Positions 49,331 to 57,206 are shown, counted from the first letter of the stretch. The stretch: 64,000 bases of DNA from Membranihabitans marinus (GCF_021729155.1 NZ_JAJQYA010000011.1:1-64000); one strand, 5' to 3'. Made by a program: numbers and translations. Notes: a model not told the origin generated them from the letters alone.

Positions 49331-49903
49331 ATGGAAGAATTGTTGACTGACATTGGCAAATGTGTACACTGTTTGTCTTATTTGCCACATGGAGTCCGTC
49401 CAGTTTTGACGGCCAGCACTCATTCCAAGATTGTGATTATTGGTCAAGCCCCAGGACGAAAGGTACATCAATCTGGTATTCCTTGGGACGATAAAAGTGG
49501 AGATAACTTAAGGAATTGGTTGGGGATAGATAAGGAAACTTTTTACGATGCCCATAAGATAGCGCTGATTCCCATGGGATTTTGCTATCCTGGTACAGGG
49601 AAGTCTGGGGATCTACCACCTAGAAAAGAATGTGCCCCTCTATGGCATCAACGATTGTGGGATGAAATGCCCTCTGTAGAACTCACCATCCTCATCGGTC
49701 AATATGCCCTTAAATACTATTTGAAAAATAAGACCAAAAAAAACTTAACCGATACAGTTTTACACTTTGAAGAATATTTACCCCAATATTTTGTGTTGCC
49801 CCATCCTTCTCCGAGAAACAATATATGGAAGGCTAGAAATCCATGGTTTGATGAAACCGTTCTTCCCCAACTGCGAAATAGGGTGGAAACTATCCTTCGA
49901 TAA
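49331..49903 (+). CDS. uracil-DNA glycosylase superfamily protein
   Basis: The 190-residue protein has a family motif A region (IVIIGQAPGRKVHQSGIPWD) and the late motif LPHPSPRNN with its conserved His, both typical of the UDG superfamily. An N-terminal CVHC pair lies near residue 15, but there is no full Fe-S cysteine set like that of family 4. Members excise uracil or other damaged bases, but this small subgroup (DNLRNWLGIDKETFYD) is mostly uncharacterised. It is a monocistronic gene followed by the methyltransferase gene on the same strand. Confidence 0.8.
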   Translation: MEELLTDIGKCVHCLSYLPHGVRPVLTASTHSKIVIIGQAPGRKVHQSGIPWDDKSGDNLRNWLGIDKETFYDAHKIALIPMGFCYPGTGKSGDLPPRKECAPLWHQRLWDEMPSVELTILIGQYALKYYLKNKTKKNLTDTVLHFEEYLPQYFVLPHPSPRNNIWKARNPWFDETVLPQLRNRVETILR

Positions 49904-50064
49904 TTTCATAAAAATGTTACATTGATGTTGTTTTTAATTTGAGCCCATACCTAGCTTGCCGTATTAAACTATCCATAATTCATTCATTTCCTAATTCAAA
50001 AACATTGTCTACCTTGTATTTGGTATTAGATAAAATATACATTTATTTAGCGCTAAATATAATT

Positions 50065-50967
50065 ATGTCACTTTTCGAAATATTAGTTCATCCAACTTCC
50101 AAAAATCCATTGATTGTAGATGGATCAGGTCAGGGAATAGGACCTCAAGATGCAGAAAATTTTAGGATTGAAATCTTGAAAAGTATACCGGTTGTATTGC
50201 CCATTGGACAAAAACAGACTACAATGTCTAGTCCCATTCATCAGACAGAAAACACGGTCTTTGACTATAGTCATCACTATCAAAAGGATGCCGAATCATT
50301 TAACTATTTTGAGGATTTTGAAAGTCAAGTCGATCAAACTGAAAAGGATCGCCTTAATCAAACCATCCTCCATGCCATCCCCAAGGAAGCAAAGGTAGTC
50401 CTAGATGTAGGGTGTGGCAATGGCTGGCTAAGTAAAAACTTGGTTAGTGATACCGTCCAAGTCATATCCATGGATATTTCTTCCGTAAATCCGGTAAAAG
50501 CATTAGCAGACCTGCCTCATAAAAATCATTTTGGTTTAATCGCCGATGTCTTTCACCTGCCTTTGGCCCCAGAAAGTGTCGATTGTATTGTGGCCTCTGA
50601 AATCATCGAACACGTAGGTCATCCGGGGCAATTTATTGAAAAACTACTGTTTGCCTTAAAAAAGGGGGGGCGATTAATTATTACCACTCCCTATGATGAA
50701 AAAATCGCCCTTCATCTATGTGTTCATTGTAATCACCTAACCCCAGCTCACGGGCATTTACACTCTTTTAATGAAGTTTCTATTAAAAAATATCTTCCCC
50801 GTGGGATCAACCATAAGATCCACTTGTTTTCTAATAAATATGGTTCGAAATTGAGGATTTATGCATTGACTCGGAAATGGTCCTATCGAATCTGGCGGAA
50901 AATGGACCAATGGGCCCATCGAATTCTACCGTCTCCAATGAGAATGATGGTTACTATTCAAAAATAG
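50065..50967 (+). CDS. class I SAM-dependent methyltransferase
   Basis: The ATG at 50065 (MSLFEILVHPTSKNP) gives 300 residues; the longer frame begins with TTG at 49939 and adds 42 unrelated residues. The SAM-binding motif I is VVLDVGCGNGWLSK. Motif II-like VQVISMDISS and the acidic motif SVDCIVASEIIEHVGHPGQF follow, as in Methyltransf_11 proteins. A C-terminal helical tail follows (RKWSYRIWRKMDQWAHRILP). The N-terminal ~50 residues resemble a small zinc-free Trm112-like or accessory region. The substrate is unknown. Confidence 0.8.
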   Translation: MSLFEILVHPTSKNPLIVDGSGQGIGPQDAENFRIEILKSIPVVLPIGQKQTTMSSPIHQTENTVFDYSHHYQKDAESFNYFEDFESQVDQTEKDRLNQTILHAIPKEAKVVLDVGCGNGWLSKNLVSDTVQVISMDISSVNPVKALADLPHKNHFGLIADVFHLPLAPESVDCIVASEIIEHVGHPGQFIEKLLFALKKGGRLIITTPYDEKIALHLCVHCNHLTPAHGHLHSFNEVSIKKYLPRGINHKIHLFSNKYGSKLRIYALTRKWSYRIWRKMDQWAHRILPSPMRMMVTIQK

Positions 50968-51175
50968 TTTATTGTAGACTTTAGCCTTATATTTTGTGAC
51001 GATAATTGGGTTCTATAAATTGAAGGCAGTTTGGATATTCCAAATGGGGTTATAACCTGTGAAAAATGGATGCAGGGAATTGGCTTCATTATTTATGATC
51101 TCTTGTTATCAAATTTTTACTTAATTGTAATTCTTATTGCTTTAGGCTAACGATATTGGTATTAATTGCCTCTCT

Positions 51176-51189
51176 GTAACAAAAGTTAC
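51176..51189. promoter_or_regulatory. Palindromic Crp/Fnr-type operator upstream of tauE
   Basis: GTAACAAAAGTTAC is a perfect 5-4-5 palindrome, and an identical copy precedes the SQR operon (57207-57220). Its centre lies about 65 bp upstream of the tauE start codon and 22 nt ahead of a TACATTTG box. This is the geometry of an activator overlapping the -33 region. Confidence 0.7.
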
Positions 51190-51211
51190 TATCTCCCATA
51201 GTCCTACCATT

Positions 51212-51219
51212 TACATTTG
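51212..51219 (+). promoter_or_regulatory. -7 promoter box of tauE
   Basis: TACATTTG matches the Bacteroidota -7 consensus TAnnTTTG exactly. No TTTG lies at the -33 position (51189-51192 reads CTAT), consistent with activation by a protein bound at 51176-51189. Confidence 0.6.
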
Positions 51220-51247
51220 TTTACATAATCTTTAAAACACTATCGAT

Positions 51248-52054
51248 ATGGCAGCAGAAGTAATTGGATATATTTTAGCTATTTTTGTAGGAATTTCCCT
51301 TGGCCTCATTGGAAGTGGTGGCTCGATCCTTACCGTTCCTATATTAGTTTATATAATGTCAGTGGAGCCCGTGATGGCTACGGCTTACTCTCTTTTTGTA
51401 GTTGGGACTACTTCTATTGTAGGGGGAGTGGAAAATGCTTTGCAAAAAAAGGTCGATTTTAAGACGGTATTTATATTTGGACTTCCATCTATAGCGGCAG
51501 TATATCTGACCCGGGCTTTCTTAGTTCCTTTGATTCCCGATGTTGTGTTTACCATCGCTGATTTTCAAGTTACCAAATCTATAGCCTTAATGGTTCTATT
51601 TGCTGTTGTAATGATTTTTGCTTCGATTTCCATGATTCGCCCTTGTGAAAATTGTAATAATTCTGAAGATGCAAAAATTGAATATAATTATCCTTTAATA
51701 TTGTTGGAAGGCAGTCTGGTAGGTACGCTTACTGGCTTGGTAGGTGCTGGTGGTGGTTTTCTAATAATTCCTGCTTTGGTGCTCCTGGCCAAAATGCCTA
51801 TGAAATTGGCAGTGGGAACCTCCCTATTTATTATTGCGGCAAAATCTCTCTTAGGTTTTATTGGTGATTTGCAGGGCAATGAAGTGATTAATTGGACTTT
51901 GTTGTTGATTTTTACATTTTTGTCTGTATTGGGTATTTTTATCGGAATTTTTCTATCTAGAAAAATTCAAGGAAGTAAATTAAAGACTGGCTTTGGATGG
52001 TTTGTTCTGATCATGGGTATTTATATTTTGATTAAAGAGCTATTTTTGTCTTAA
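51248..52054 (+). CDS. TauE/SafE-family sulfite/organosulfonate exporter-like membrane protein
   Basis: The 268-residue protein has eight or so TM segments in two repeats, each with the family's Gly-rich start (IFVGISLGLIGSGGSILTVP near residue 14; EGSLVGTLTGLVGAGGGFLI near 155). Members export sulfite, sulfoacetate or related anions. Its promoter shares an operator with the SQR operon, so it probably removes sulfite or thiosulfate formed from sulfide oxidation. It is transcribed towards the sulfur operon, with about 1.1 kb of repeat-rich DNA between them. Confidence 0.87.
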   Translation: MAAEVIGYILAIFVGISLGLIGSGGSILTVPILVYIMSVEPVMATAYSLFVVGTTSIVGGVENALQKKVDFKTVFIFGLPSIAAVYLTRAFLVPLIPDVVFTIADFQVTKSIALMVLFAVVMIFASISMIRPCENCNNSEDAKIEYNYPLILLEGSLVGTLTGLVGAGGGFLIIPALVLLAKMPMKLAVGTSLFIIAAKSLLGFIGDLQGNEVINWTLLLIFTFLSVLGIFIGIFLSRKIQGSKLKTGFGWFVLIMGIYILIKELFLS

Positions 52055-52223
52055 TACGGTATCCTAATGATCATCTTGAATCAGGAATTAATTTTAGACC
52101 AAATTCTCTGCTTAATTCTGCACGGCTCTACCCTTCATAAACCAGAGAAATTATCATCTCTTTAAAGTCTGAACTATACTATTTTTTTTGTCATATTGCT
52201 TAATAAAGAGTTGATTTTTAAGC

Positions 52224-52260
52224 CAATAGAAGAGAATTACTTCGTCCCTTCAGGACTTTT
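52224..52260. repeat. 37-bp direct repeat, copy 1
   Basis: CAATAGAAGAGAATTACTTC continuing to GGACTTTT differs from copy 2 (52776-52812) at one base. It contains a GTCC-CTTCA-GGAC hairpin followed by a T-run, so it could act as a plus-strand terminator for tauE. Confidence 0.7.
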
Positions 52261-52299
52261 TTCTAGGGAGACATTCATTTCATAGGATGAACGACCATG

Positions 52300-52345
52300 A
52301 CTGAATATAACTGAATGAAGTCACGTAGTGACCAAATACCCTCAA
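52300..52345 (+). repeat. Modular hairpin repeat, unit F (truncated)
   Basis: Leader GAATATAACTGAATGAAG (52303-52320) and hairpin 0 (GTCAC 52320-52324 with GTGAC 52328-52332, loop GTA) copy unit C. Hairpin 1 stops after CAAATACCCTCAAT, so its right arm and all of hairpin 2 are missing. The next unit joins directly at GGATGACCGAA. Confidence 0.7.
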
Positions 52346-52349
52346 TGGA

Positions 52350-52400
52350 TGACCGAATGCAGTACGAAGTACCAAAGGTCGTAAATCGACCTTTGATGAG
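52350..52400 (+). repeat. Modular hairpin repeat, unit G (lacks hairpin 2)
   Basis: Leader GACCGAATGCA. Hairpin 0: GTAC (52362-52365) with GTAC (52369-52372), loop GAA. Hairpin 1: CAAAGGTCG (52373-52381) with CGACCTTTG (52387-52395), loop TAAAT. After ATGAGG the sequence runs straight into the next leader TGACCGAA, so hairpin 2 has been lost. Confidence 0.75.
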
Positions 52401-52403
52401 GAT

Positions 52404-52485
52404 GACCGAACAAAATGCGCAGTATCATTGATCCTTAATGGATCAATGGTGAGGGAAACGAAACCTCCGTGTTTCGGGTGGGTGA
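52404..52485 (+). repeat. Triple-hairpin modular repeat, unit H
   Basis: Hairpin 0: ATGC (52415-52418) with GTAT (52422-52425, one G-T pair), loop GCA. Hairpin 1: CATTGATCC (52426-52434) with GGATCAATG (52440-52448), loop TTAAT. Linker GTGAGGGAA. Hairpin 2: CGAAAC (52459-52464) with GTTTCG (52471-52476), loop CTCCGT. Tail GTGGGTGA merges into the leader of unit I. Confidence 0.8.
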
Positions 52486-52566
52486 CCGAGTGAAGAGCAA
52501 AGCACCATTGATCCTAAATGGATCAATGACGAGGGAACCGGAGCCACTGTGCTCCGGGTGCGTGAG
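52483..52566 (+). repeat. Triple-hairpin modular repeat, unit I
   Basis: Leader GTGACCGAGTGAA. Hairpin 0 is weak: GAGC with GCAC around AAA, one mismatch. Hairpin 1: CATTGATCC (52506-52514) with GGATCAATG (52520-52528), loop TAAAT. Linker ACGAGGGAA. Hairpin 2: CCGGAGC (52538-52544) with GCTCCGG (52551-52557), loop CACTGT. Tail GTGCGTGAG. It shares hairpin 1 with unit H, but hairpin 2 differs in both arms. Confidence 0.8.
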
Positions 52567-52775
52567 ATGTATAAGGCATCAAACAACATTGATTTGGCGG
52601 ACTTTTTGCATTTTCAATTTTCTGACACGTATAGATCATGTCTTTTCATTCCCTGTAATGATATAATAGGATAGATTGGGCAAAAAGTGTGACAAATCCA
52701 TGAGCATGAACATTCATGCATTTATACAATCCACATCATTTATAATTTCTAATAGAGGGTATGGATATTTCTTGT

Positions 52776-52812
52776 CAATAGGAGAGAATTACTTCGTCCC
52801 TTCAGGACTTTT
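52776..52812. repeat. 37-bp direct repeat, copy 2
   Basis: Matches 52224-52260 at 36 of 37 positions. The two copies bracket the hairpin array, about 550 bp apart. Confidence 0.7.
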
Positions 52813-52842
52813 CTATTGTTATATTAGATTGAGTTTGCCGAA

Positions 52843-52924
52843 AACCAGTGGCTCTGGTTCCTCGCCGTTATTTTATTAATACCAAGTCGCAGCACAATGA
52901 CTTTCCTACCCGGAGCAGAGTGGC
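52843..52924 (-). repeat. Decayed hairpin units on the opposite strand
   Basis: Read on the minus strand, 52843-52864 gives CGAGGAACCAGAGCCACTGG, close to the linker and hairpin 2 of unit I, with a stem AACCAG/CTGGTT. 52907-52924 gives GCCACTCTGCTCCGGGTA, matching the loop, right arm and tail of unit I at 16 of 18 bases but without the left arm. These look like relics. Confidence 0.45.
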
Positions 52925-53078
52925 AATTCACTGCCGAATCGAAGTGAAAGAAATGAATTAATCCTAGCTGAGATGGAATGTTATTTATTTTCAACAACAG
53001 TATTTTGCCTTTACAATTTTAGGATAATAGTCGACTGGGTTTAATGAATAGCATAATTGCAATGGGTATAGATAAAAA

Positions 53079-53116
53079 AACCCTTTCCATCAATTACGAT
53101 ATGGATAGAAAGGGTT
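53079..53116 (-). terminator. Terminator of the sulfur operon
   Basis: AACCCTTTC (53079-53087) pairs with GAAAGGGTT (53108-53116); GATATGGAT lies in the loop. Read on the minus strand it ends in a run of T from 53080 down to 53074, 66 nt past the DUF6691 stop. Confidence 0.8.
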
Positions 53117-53181
53117 GATCTCATGCATGGTCTTGCAATGGATCATGTGAATTCTATATCATATAAAAAGATTGCCGGATT

Positions 53182-53595
53182 TTAATGAGGCAATCGGTTT
53201 TTTAGGAGGCCGTAAAACCATGTACCGAGTACAGCTCCCATAATTACGATCATCATTGGAAAATAACCAGCCCCAATCAATACAAACATAGGTCCCGGAC
53301 ACGCACCTGCCAATGCCCAGCCCAAACCAAAAATTATTCCCCCAATTAAATATCTCGGAATACTTTTGGCCTTATCTGCGATCTCAATGCGTTGACCATT
53401 AATGTCTACCAGTTTTTTTCTTTTAATAAATTGTACCAATACAATTCCGACCAGTACCGCTGATCCCATCAATCCAAACATGTGGAAAGATTGAAAATGA
53501 AACATTTCATAGATTCTGAACCATGATGCTGCCTCTGATTTATACATGATGATACCGAAAGTTATTCCTATAAATAAATAGATTGTGCTCTTCAT
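53182..53595 (-). CDS. DUF6691/YeeE-YedE-like sulfur transport membrane protein
   Basis: The 137-residue protein has four hydrophobic segments and the half-YeeE motif GLGWALAGACPGPMFVLIGA, where GACPGP resembles the cysteine-containing channel motif of thiosulfate/sulfur transporters. Small proteins of this kind occur beside a YeeE/YedE gene and SQR in Bacteroidota and probably form a two-part sulfur-compound carrier. It is the last gene of the minus-strand operon and starts 11 nt after the broken porin gene. Confidence 0.85.
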   Translation of the reverse strand: MKSTIYLFIGITFGIIMYKSEAASWFRIYEMFHFQSFHMFGLMGSAVLVGIVLVQFIKRKKLVDINGQRIEIADKAKSIPRYLIGGIIFGLGWALAGACPGPMFVLIGAGYFPMMIVIMGAVLGTWFYGLLKNRLPH

Positions 53596-53779
53596 TTTTT
53601 GAGTATTTAAAAATTAAAATTTGTTTTTAAGTTAATTTGATGATAATTGCTGGATTGATCGGCCCACTGAGTTAGATCACTACCTATATTTTCTTTCCAT
53701 ACATAGAGTAACTCTACATTGAGACCTTCAAAAAAAGAAGTAAAGTCATAGTGGAGTTGGGCGTTGATTTGGAAATTAT

Positions 53780-53936
53780 ACGAATTACATTTATAATTGA
53801 CGGTAATCTTTCGATTTATTAGAAGTTTTACATCGTTTAAAATACTCGCCGTAGCTACGGCTATGCCTGTGTTTTTAGCCTCGTCAAACTTCAAATACTC
53901 TCGAAATCTTTTCCGTCATTATAAAATGTAATTCGT
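53780..53936 (+). mobile_element. 157-bp MITE-like element, copy 1 (in the porin gene)
   Basis: The left end ACGAATTACATTTATAATTG and right end (reverse complement ACGAATTACATTTTATAATG) form imperfect terminal inverted repeats of about 40 bp. They are flanked by ATTAT on both sides (53775-53779 and 53937-53941), a perfect 5-bp target duplication. The centre holds the palindrome GCCGTAGCTACGGC (53848-53861). There is no ORF. Removal of 162 bp restores the porin frame (codons GAT AAT TTC CAA). Confidence 0.85.
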
Positions 53937-54856
53937 ATTATCAGCCATTTTATATTTATTGTATTTTAGATTTTTCATATCAGTACCCAGCAATGTGGCG
54001 GCGTCTAGATTTACAATTAGATTCTTCCAGCCATGTTCTAATCCTGTTTTGAATACATGAATATCTCCTAATCCATTGAGGCGACTTCGACTCATTGAAG
54101 TATAAAATTGGTCTCGTCCTAGTTCTTTTGGAAATAAAAACCGACCGGAATTAAAAGCCCTGGAATAGGCTATCTGAATACTTGTATTGTGAACGCAGTA
54201 TTGCCCCATAAGGCTTAATACTCGCCCCTTTTCATCTGGTTGAATATATCGGTTATCATAATTCAAACCTTCTTGATAGAGTAGTGGTGATTGAAAGGTA
54301 TATATCAGACCATATTGCCATTTGTTTTTCATATATTCTAATCTGAAATAAGAGGTATTTATAGTTTTATCTAGATAAATATTCCATAAATCAATATTCC
54401 AATGATTTTCTTTCTTGCCCACATGTGCCAATCCAATACCACTACTGGAATGATGATTGGCTATTTCGGTTATGTGACCATTGGGCTGATATCCCTTGTC
54501 GATTAACCCTATGGCCTCTTTTATTGTAAACCATTCCGTCATGGATCTAGGCGACACCTTATTTATCCAAGCTCCATCAAATACCCATCCCGAAGTAGAG
54601 TGATGTAGCCAGCCCCCACTAAAGGCAAATGATATCATCCTTCCATCGCTACTGTTCAAAAAAGGAGTTTTTTTAATTGGTATTTTGCCATACGTAAGGT
54701 TGATGTTATTAAAATTGTATTCAATGTATAATTTTTCCAAACGGGAAATATCTTTATAGCGGTTGATGTGATTGATGTCGTACAATTCTCGTTCCCATTT
54801 TGAAGACTTTCCCGTAGCCGGATCGATCTCATTTAAGTCAGAAGAAAAGGCCTTAT

Positions 54857-55013
54857 ACCAAATGTATTTTGTAATGTCGGTTAAGATTTTGAGAGAATTT
54901 GAAGTTAGACGAGGCTAAAAACACAGGCATAGCCGTAGCTACGGCGAGTATTTTAAACGATGTATAACATCAAATAAATCGAAATATAGCCGACAATTAT
55001 AAATGCAATTGGT
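54857..55013 (-). mobile_element. 157-bp MITE-like element, copy 2 (in the porin gene)
   Basis: It has the same length and structure as copy 1 but opposite orientation. The tips read ACCAA/TTGGT in place of ACGAA/TTCGT. The 55-bp core (54908-54962) is the exact reverse complement of 53831-53885, including the palindrome at 54932-54945. The flanks TTAT and ATAA do not form a clear target duplication. Confidence 0.8.
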
Positions 55014-55284
55014 ATAAAAGTGAAAGATGCCGAAATTCCAAGTTGAAATCCCTTATAGGCCTTTGTTTTATAGTTGATCAACCCTCCTAAAGCATCGGTA
55101 TAATAGTTCTTACCATCGATGTGAATGGTAGTCATGAAATAATTGCGGATATGACCGCTAGTTTGCCCTCCTTTCATTAGTGAAGCTAAGGACTGACCAT
55201 GATCTACATCATAGTTATCCTGAGCCTCTAGATTTTGAAAGAGGAATAATACAGTCAAAAAAACTGTAAACCATTTCATGAGAA

Positions 55285-55842
55285 TTAAAATATTAAAGGA
55301 AGAATTAACTGGCTCATTATCAATCCACCAATGAAAAATCCAATAGTGGCTATAAGTGATGGCCATTGAAGGTTACTAATGCCTGAAATACCATGTCCAG
55401 AAGTACATCCCCCTGCATAACGAGCACCGAAACCTACCAATAATCCACCGATAAGTAGTAGGGCGAGGGTCTTTGGTGACGAAAAAGCCTGATTCCCAAA
55501 TATTTCAGTGGGTAAATAATCTGTGCCAACACTTTCAATCCCCAAGGATTGAAGTTGTTCAATGGTTTTGGGGTTCAGGTCAGGGATTTGATGTTCGGAC
55601 AAATATTGGGCGGCAATAAATCCCCCAATTACGGTACCAGTCATTACCAGTAAATTCCATCGTTGGGCTTTCCAATCAAAGCAAAAAAACTCACAGGTTT
55701 TGTCCGCCCCACAAACCGTACAAAGGGTTCTGAGGTTGGAAGACATACCAAAATTTTTACCTACATATAGCAAGGTAAACATAATAAGGGCTATTAATGG
55801 TCCGCTGATATACCACGGCCATGGTGCTAAAATCCATTCCAT
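55285..55842 (-). CDS. YeeE/YedE-family sulfur-compound transporter
   Basis: The 185-residue protein has four to five TM segments, a cytoplasmic Cys-rich loop (LCTVCGADKTCEFFCFDW) and the conserved channel motif GGCTSGHGISG near residue 144, like the thiosulfate-uptake protein YeeE. Paired with the DUF6691 protein it probably moves thiosulfate or another reduced sulfur species across the inner membrane. It lies between SQR (53 nt upstream) and the porin pseudogene (5 nt downstream) in one operon. Confidence 0.88.
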   Translation of the reverse strand: MEWILAPWPWYISGPLIALIMFTLLYVGKNFGMSSNLRTLCTVCGADKTCEFFCFDWKAQRWNLLVMTGTVIGGFIAAQYLSEHQIPDLNPKTIEQLQSLGIESVGTDYLPTEIFGNQAFSSPKTLALLLIGGLLVGFGARYAGGCTSGHGISGISNLQWPSLIATIGFFIGGLIMSQLILPLIF

Positions 55843-55895
55843 ATTAAAAATTGAATATTAAATTGTGAAGTAAATTTTTATAAATTCATAGGGTA

Positions 55896-57152
55896 TTATA
55901 CATCTTTACCCTTCATCATTTTATTCCAGTATAGGTAGGGTAGGATATACTTTTTTAGTATCCATAATCGCCAATGTTCCCGATAACTGTCTGAAATCAT
56001 CATCATTTTAAGCTTAGGATCAGGGGTGAATTCGTTTTTGTAATTAAATTCAGCGAGAACCATTTTACCATATCCGGTTACTAAGGGACATGAAGAATAT
56101 CCTTGATAGGTTCTATTGTTGGCTTCCTGGCCACGGATCATTTTAATAATATTGTCCACGACTACAGGGACCTGTTTGCGTATTGCTGCTCCTGTCTTTG
56201 CAGTGGGTAAAGCGGCAACATCACCTAATCCAAATATATTGGTGAATTTTTTGTGCTGGAGGCTATGGATATCTACATCCAACCATCCATCCTCATTTAC
56301 CAGAATAGATTCTTTGATAAATTGGGGAGCTGTTTGAGGTGGTGCCAAATGCAAGAAATCAAAGGGCATTTCAACCATGGAAACATCCTCGTGGTTTTCT
56401 TCGTCATTGCTATTGAGGGAGGGACGAATGCTTTTCTGGACAGAGGTCCTTTTAAAGTGTATTATTTTATTTTTAGAATCTATTTTCACAGGAGAATACT
56501 GCGGTCTAAAATCTACATTGTACCGTTGGATAACCTTCATCAAGGTGTCGGCAATTTGTTTGATCCCAAAAATCACAGTGCCCGGAGTGGCAAAGACAAC
56601 ATTGGCATTTTTTATTTTGTTTTTACTGAAATAATGGGCTGCTAGATACATTATCTTCTGTGGTGCACCCCCACATTTGATTGGAGTTGTTGGTTGGGTG
56701 AATACCGCATTTCCTCCCTTGAAATTTTTTATACATTGCCAGGTATATTTGGGATCTATATAATTACTGCATACTGTCCCCTTGTCTATGGCCTCTTCCA
56801 ATCCTTCTATTAGAGATAGGTCATTGACCAAACCGGGAGCCACGATGAGGTAATTGTAAGTAATGGTTCGCTCTTTGTGGGTTTTAATTTTGTTTTCATA
56901 TGGCAGAAATTCAGTTACTGCATCTTTGATCCAGTCCACTCCATGAGGGATTAGGTCTTTCATCGGTCTTGCTGTTTTATCAAAATCGTAGGTGCCAGCA
57001 CCTACTAATGTCCATGCCGGTTGATAGTAATGTGTGTCGGCTGGATCAATTATTACAATGTCTAAAGATCTATCCTTGTTCAAAAGTTGAGAAGCCGTCA
57101 TTATGCCTGCAGTTCCTCCGCCGATGATGGCTATTTGATATTGAGTCTTCAT
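55896..57152 (-). CDS. sqr: sulfide:quinone oxidoreductase, type II (SQOR-like)
   Basis: The 418-residue flavoprotein has FAD motif IAIIGGGTAGIMTASQLL. Catalytic cysteines fit the SQR pattern: C160 in TPIKCGGAPQKIMYL and C355 in YSSCPLVTGYGK, both nearly identical to mitochondrial SQOR motifs, plus C128. A second FAD block is NIFGLGDVAALPTAKTGAAI. The enzyme oxidises sulfide to sulfane sulfur and passes electrons to quinone at the inner membrane. It is the first gene of the operon SQR, YeeE, porin (broken), DUF6691, and is preceded by a Crp/Fnr-type palindrome and a -7 box. Confidence 0.9.
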   Translation of the reverse strand: MKTQYQIAIIGGGTAGIMTASQLLNKDRSLDIVIIDPADTHYYQPAWTLVGAGTYDFDKTARPMKDLIPHGVDWIKDAVTEFLPYENKIKTHKERTITYNYLIVAPGLVNDLSLIEGLEEAIDKGTVCSNYIDPKYTWQCIKNFKGGNAVFTQPTTPIKCGGAPQKIMYLAAHYFSKNKIKNANVVFATPGTVIFGIKQIADTLMKVIQRYNVDFRPQYSPVKIDSKNKIIHFKRTSVQKSIRPSLNSNDEENHEDVSMVEMPFDFLHLAPPQTAPQFIKESILVNEDGWLDVDIHSLQHKKFTNIFGLGDVAALPTAKTGAAIRKQVPVVVDNIIKMIRGQEANNRTYQGYSSCPLVTGYGKMVLAEFNYKNEFTPDPKLKMMMISDSYREHWRLWILKKYILPYLYWNKMMKGKDV

Positions 57153-57176
57153 ACTTTTACTTTTAATTACTGACGG

Positions 57177-57184
57177 TAAAAGTA
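57177..57184 (-). promoter_or_regulatory. -7 promoter box of the SQR operon
   Basis: On the minus strand this reads TACTTTTA, a 7-of-8 match to TAnnTTTG. It lies 22 nt downstream of the operator, the same distance as at tauE. Confidence 0.5.
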
Positions 57185-57206
57185 TAGCTAGCCCCTTTAT
57201 TAATTT

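Larger units (their letters stand above)
52055..53181. other. 1.1-kb repeat-rich region without genes
   Basis: Convergent intergenic DNA between tauE and the sulfur operon. It holds a duplicated 37-bp repeat, an array of four modular hairpin units, decayed units on the opposite strand, and a terminator. Short frames across the array (for example 52469-52666) follow the repeats and are not considered genes. Confidence 0.7.
53607..55279 (-). pseudogene. OprD-like outer-membrane porin, split by two MITE-like insertions
   Basis: Three pieces lie in order on the minus strand. The N-terminal piece (from ATG 55279: signal peptide MKWFTVFLTVLFLFQNLEAQ, then LASLMKGGQTSGHIRNYFMT) ends in the element at 54857-55013. 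The middle piece (about 54856-53942, SSDLNEIDPATGKSSKW to KYKMADN) ends in the element at 53780-53936. The C-terminal piece (FQINAQLHYDF to INLKTNFNF) ends in Phe as porins do. Removing the left element plus one ATTAT restores the frame exactly. Across the right element the frame needs a loss of 3n+2 bases, so its boundary or an extra indel is unresolved. An intact protein would have about 450 residues. The neighbouring transporters and SQR are intact. Confidence 0.88.

Noticed and set aside
54857-55013. Exact 5-bp target duplication for the second porin insertion
   Set aside because: The flanking 5-mers differ, and removing 162 bp does not restore the frame (3n+2 bases are needed), so I do not claim a clean insertion site.
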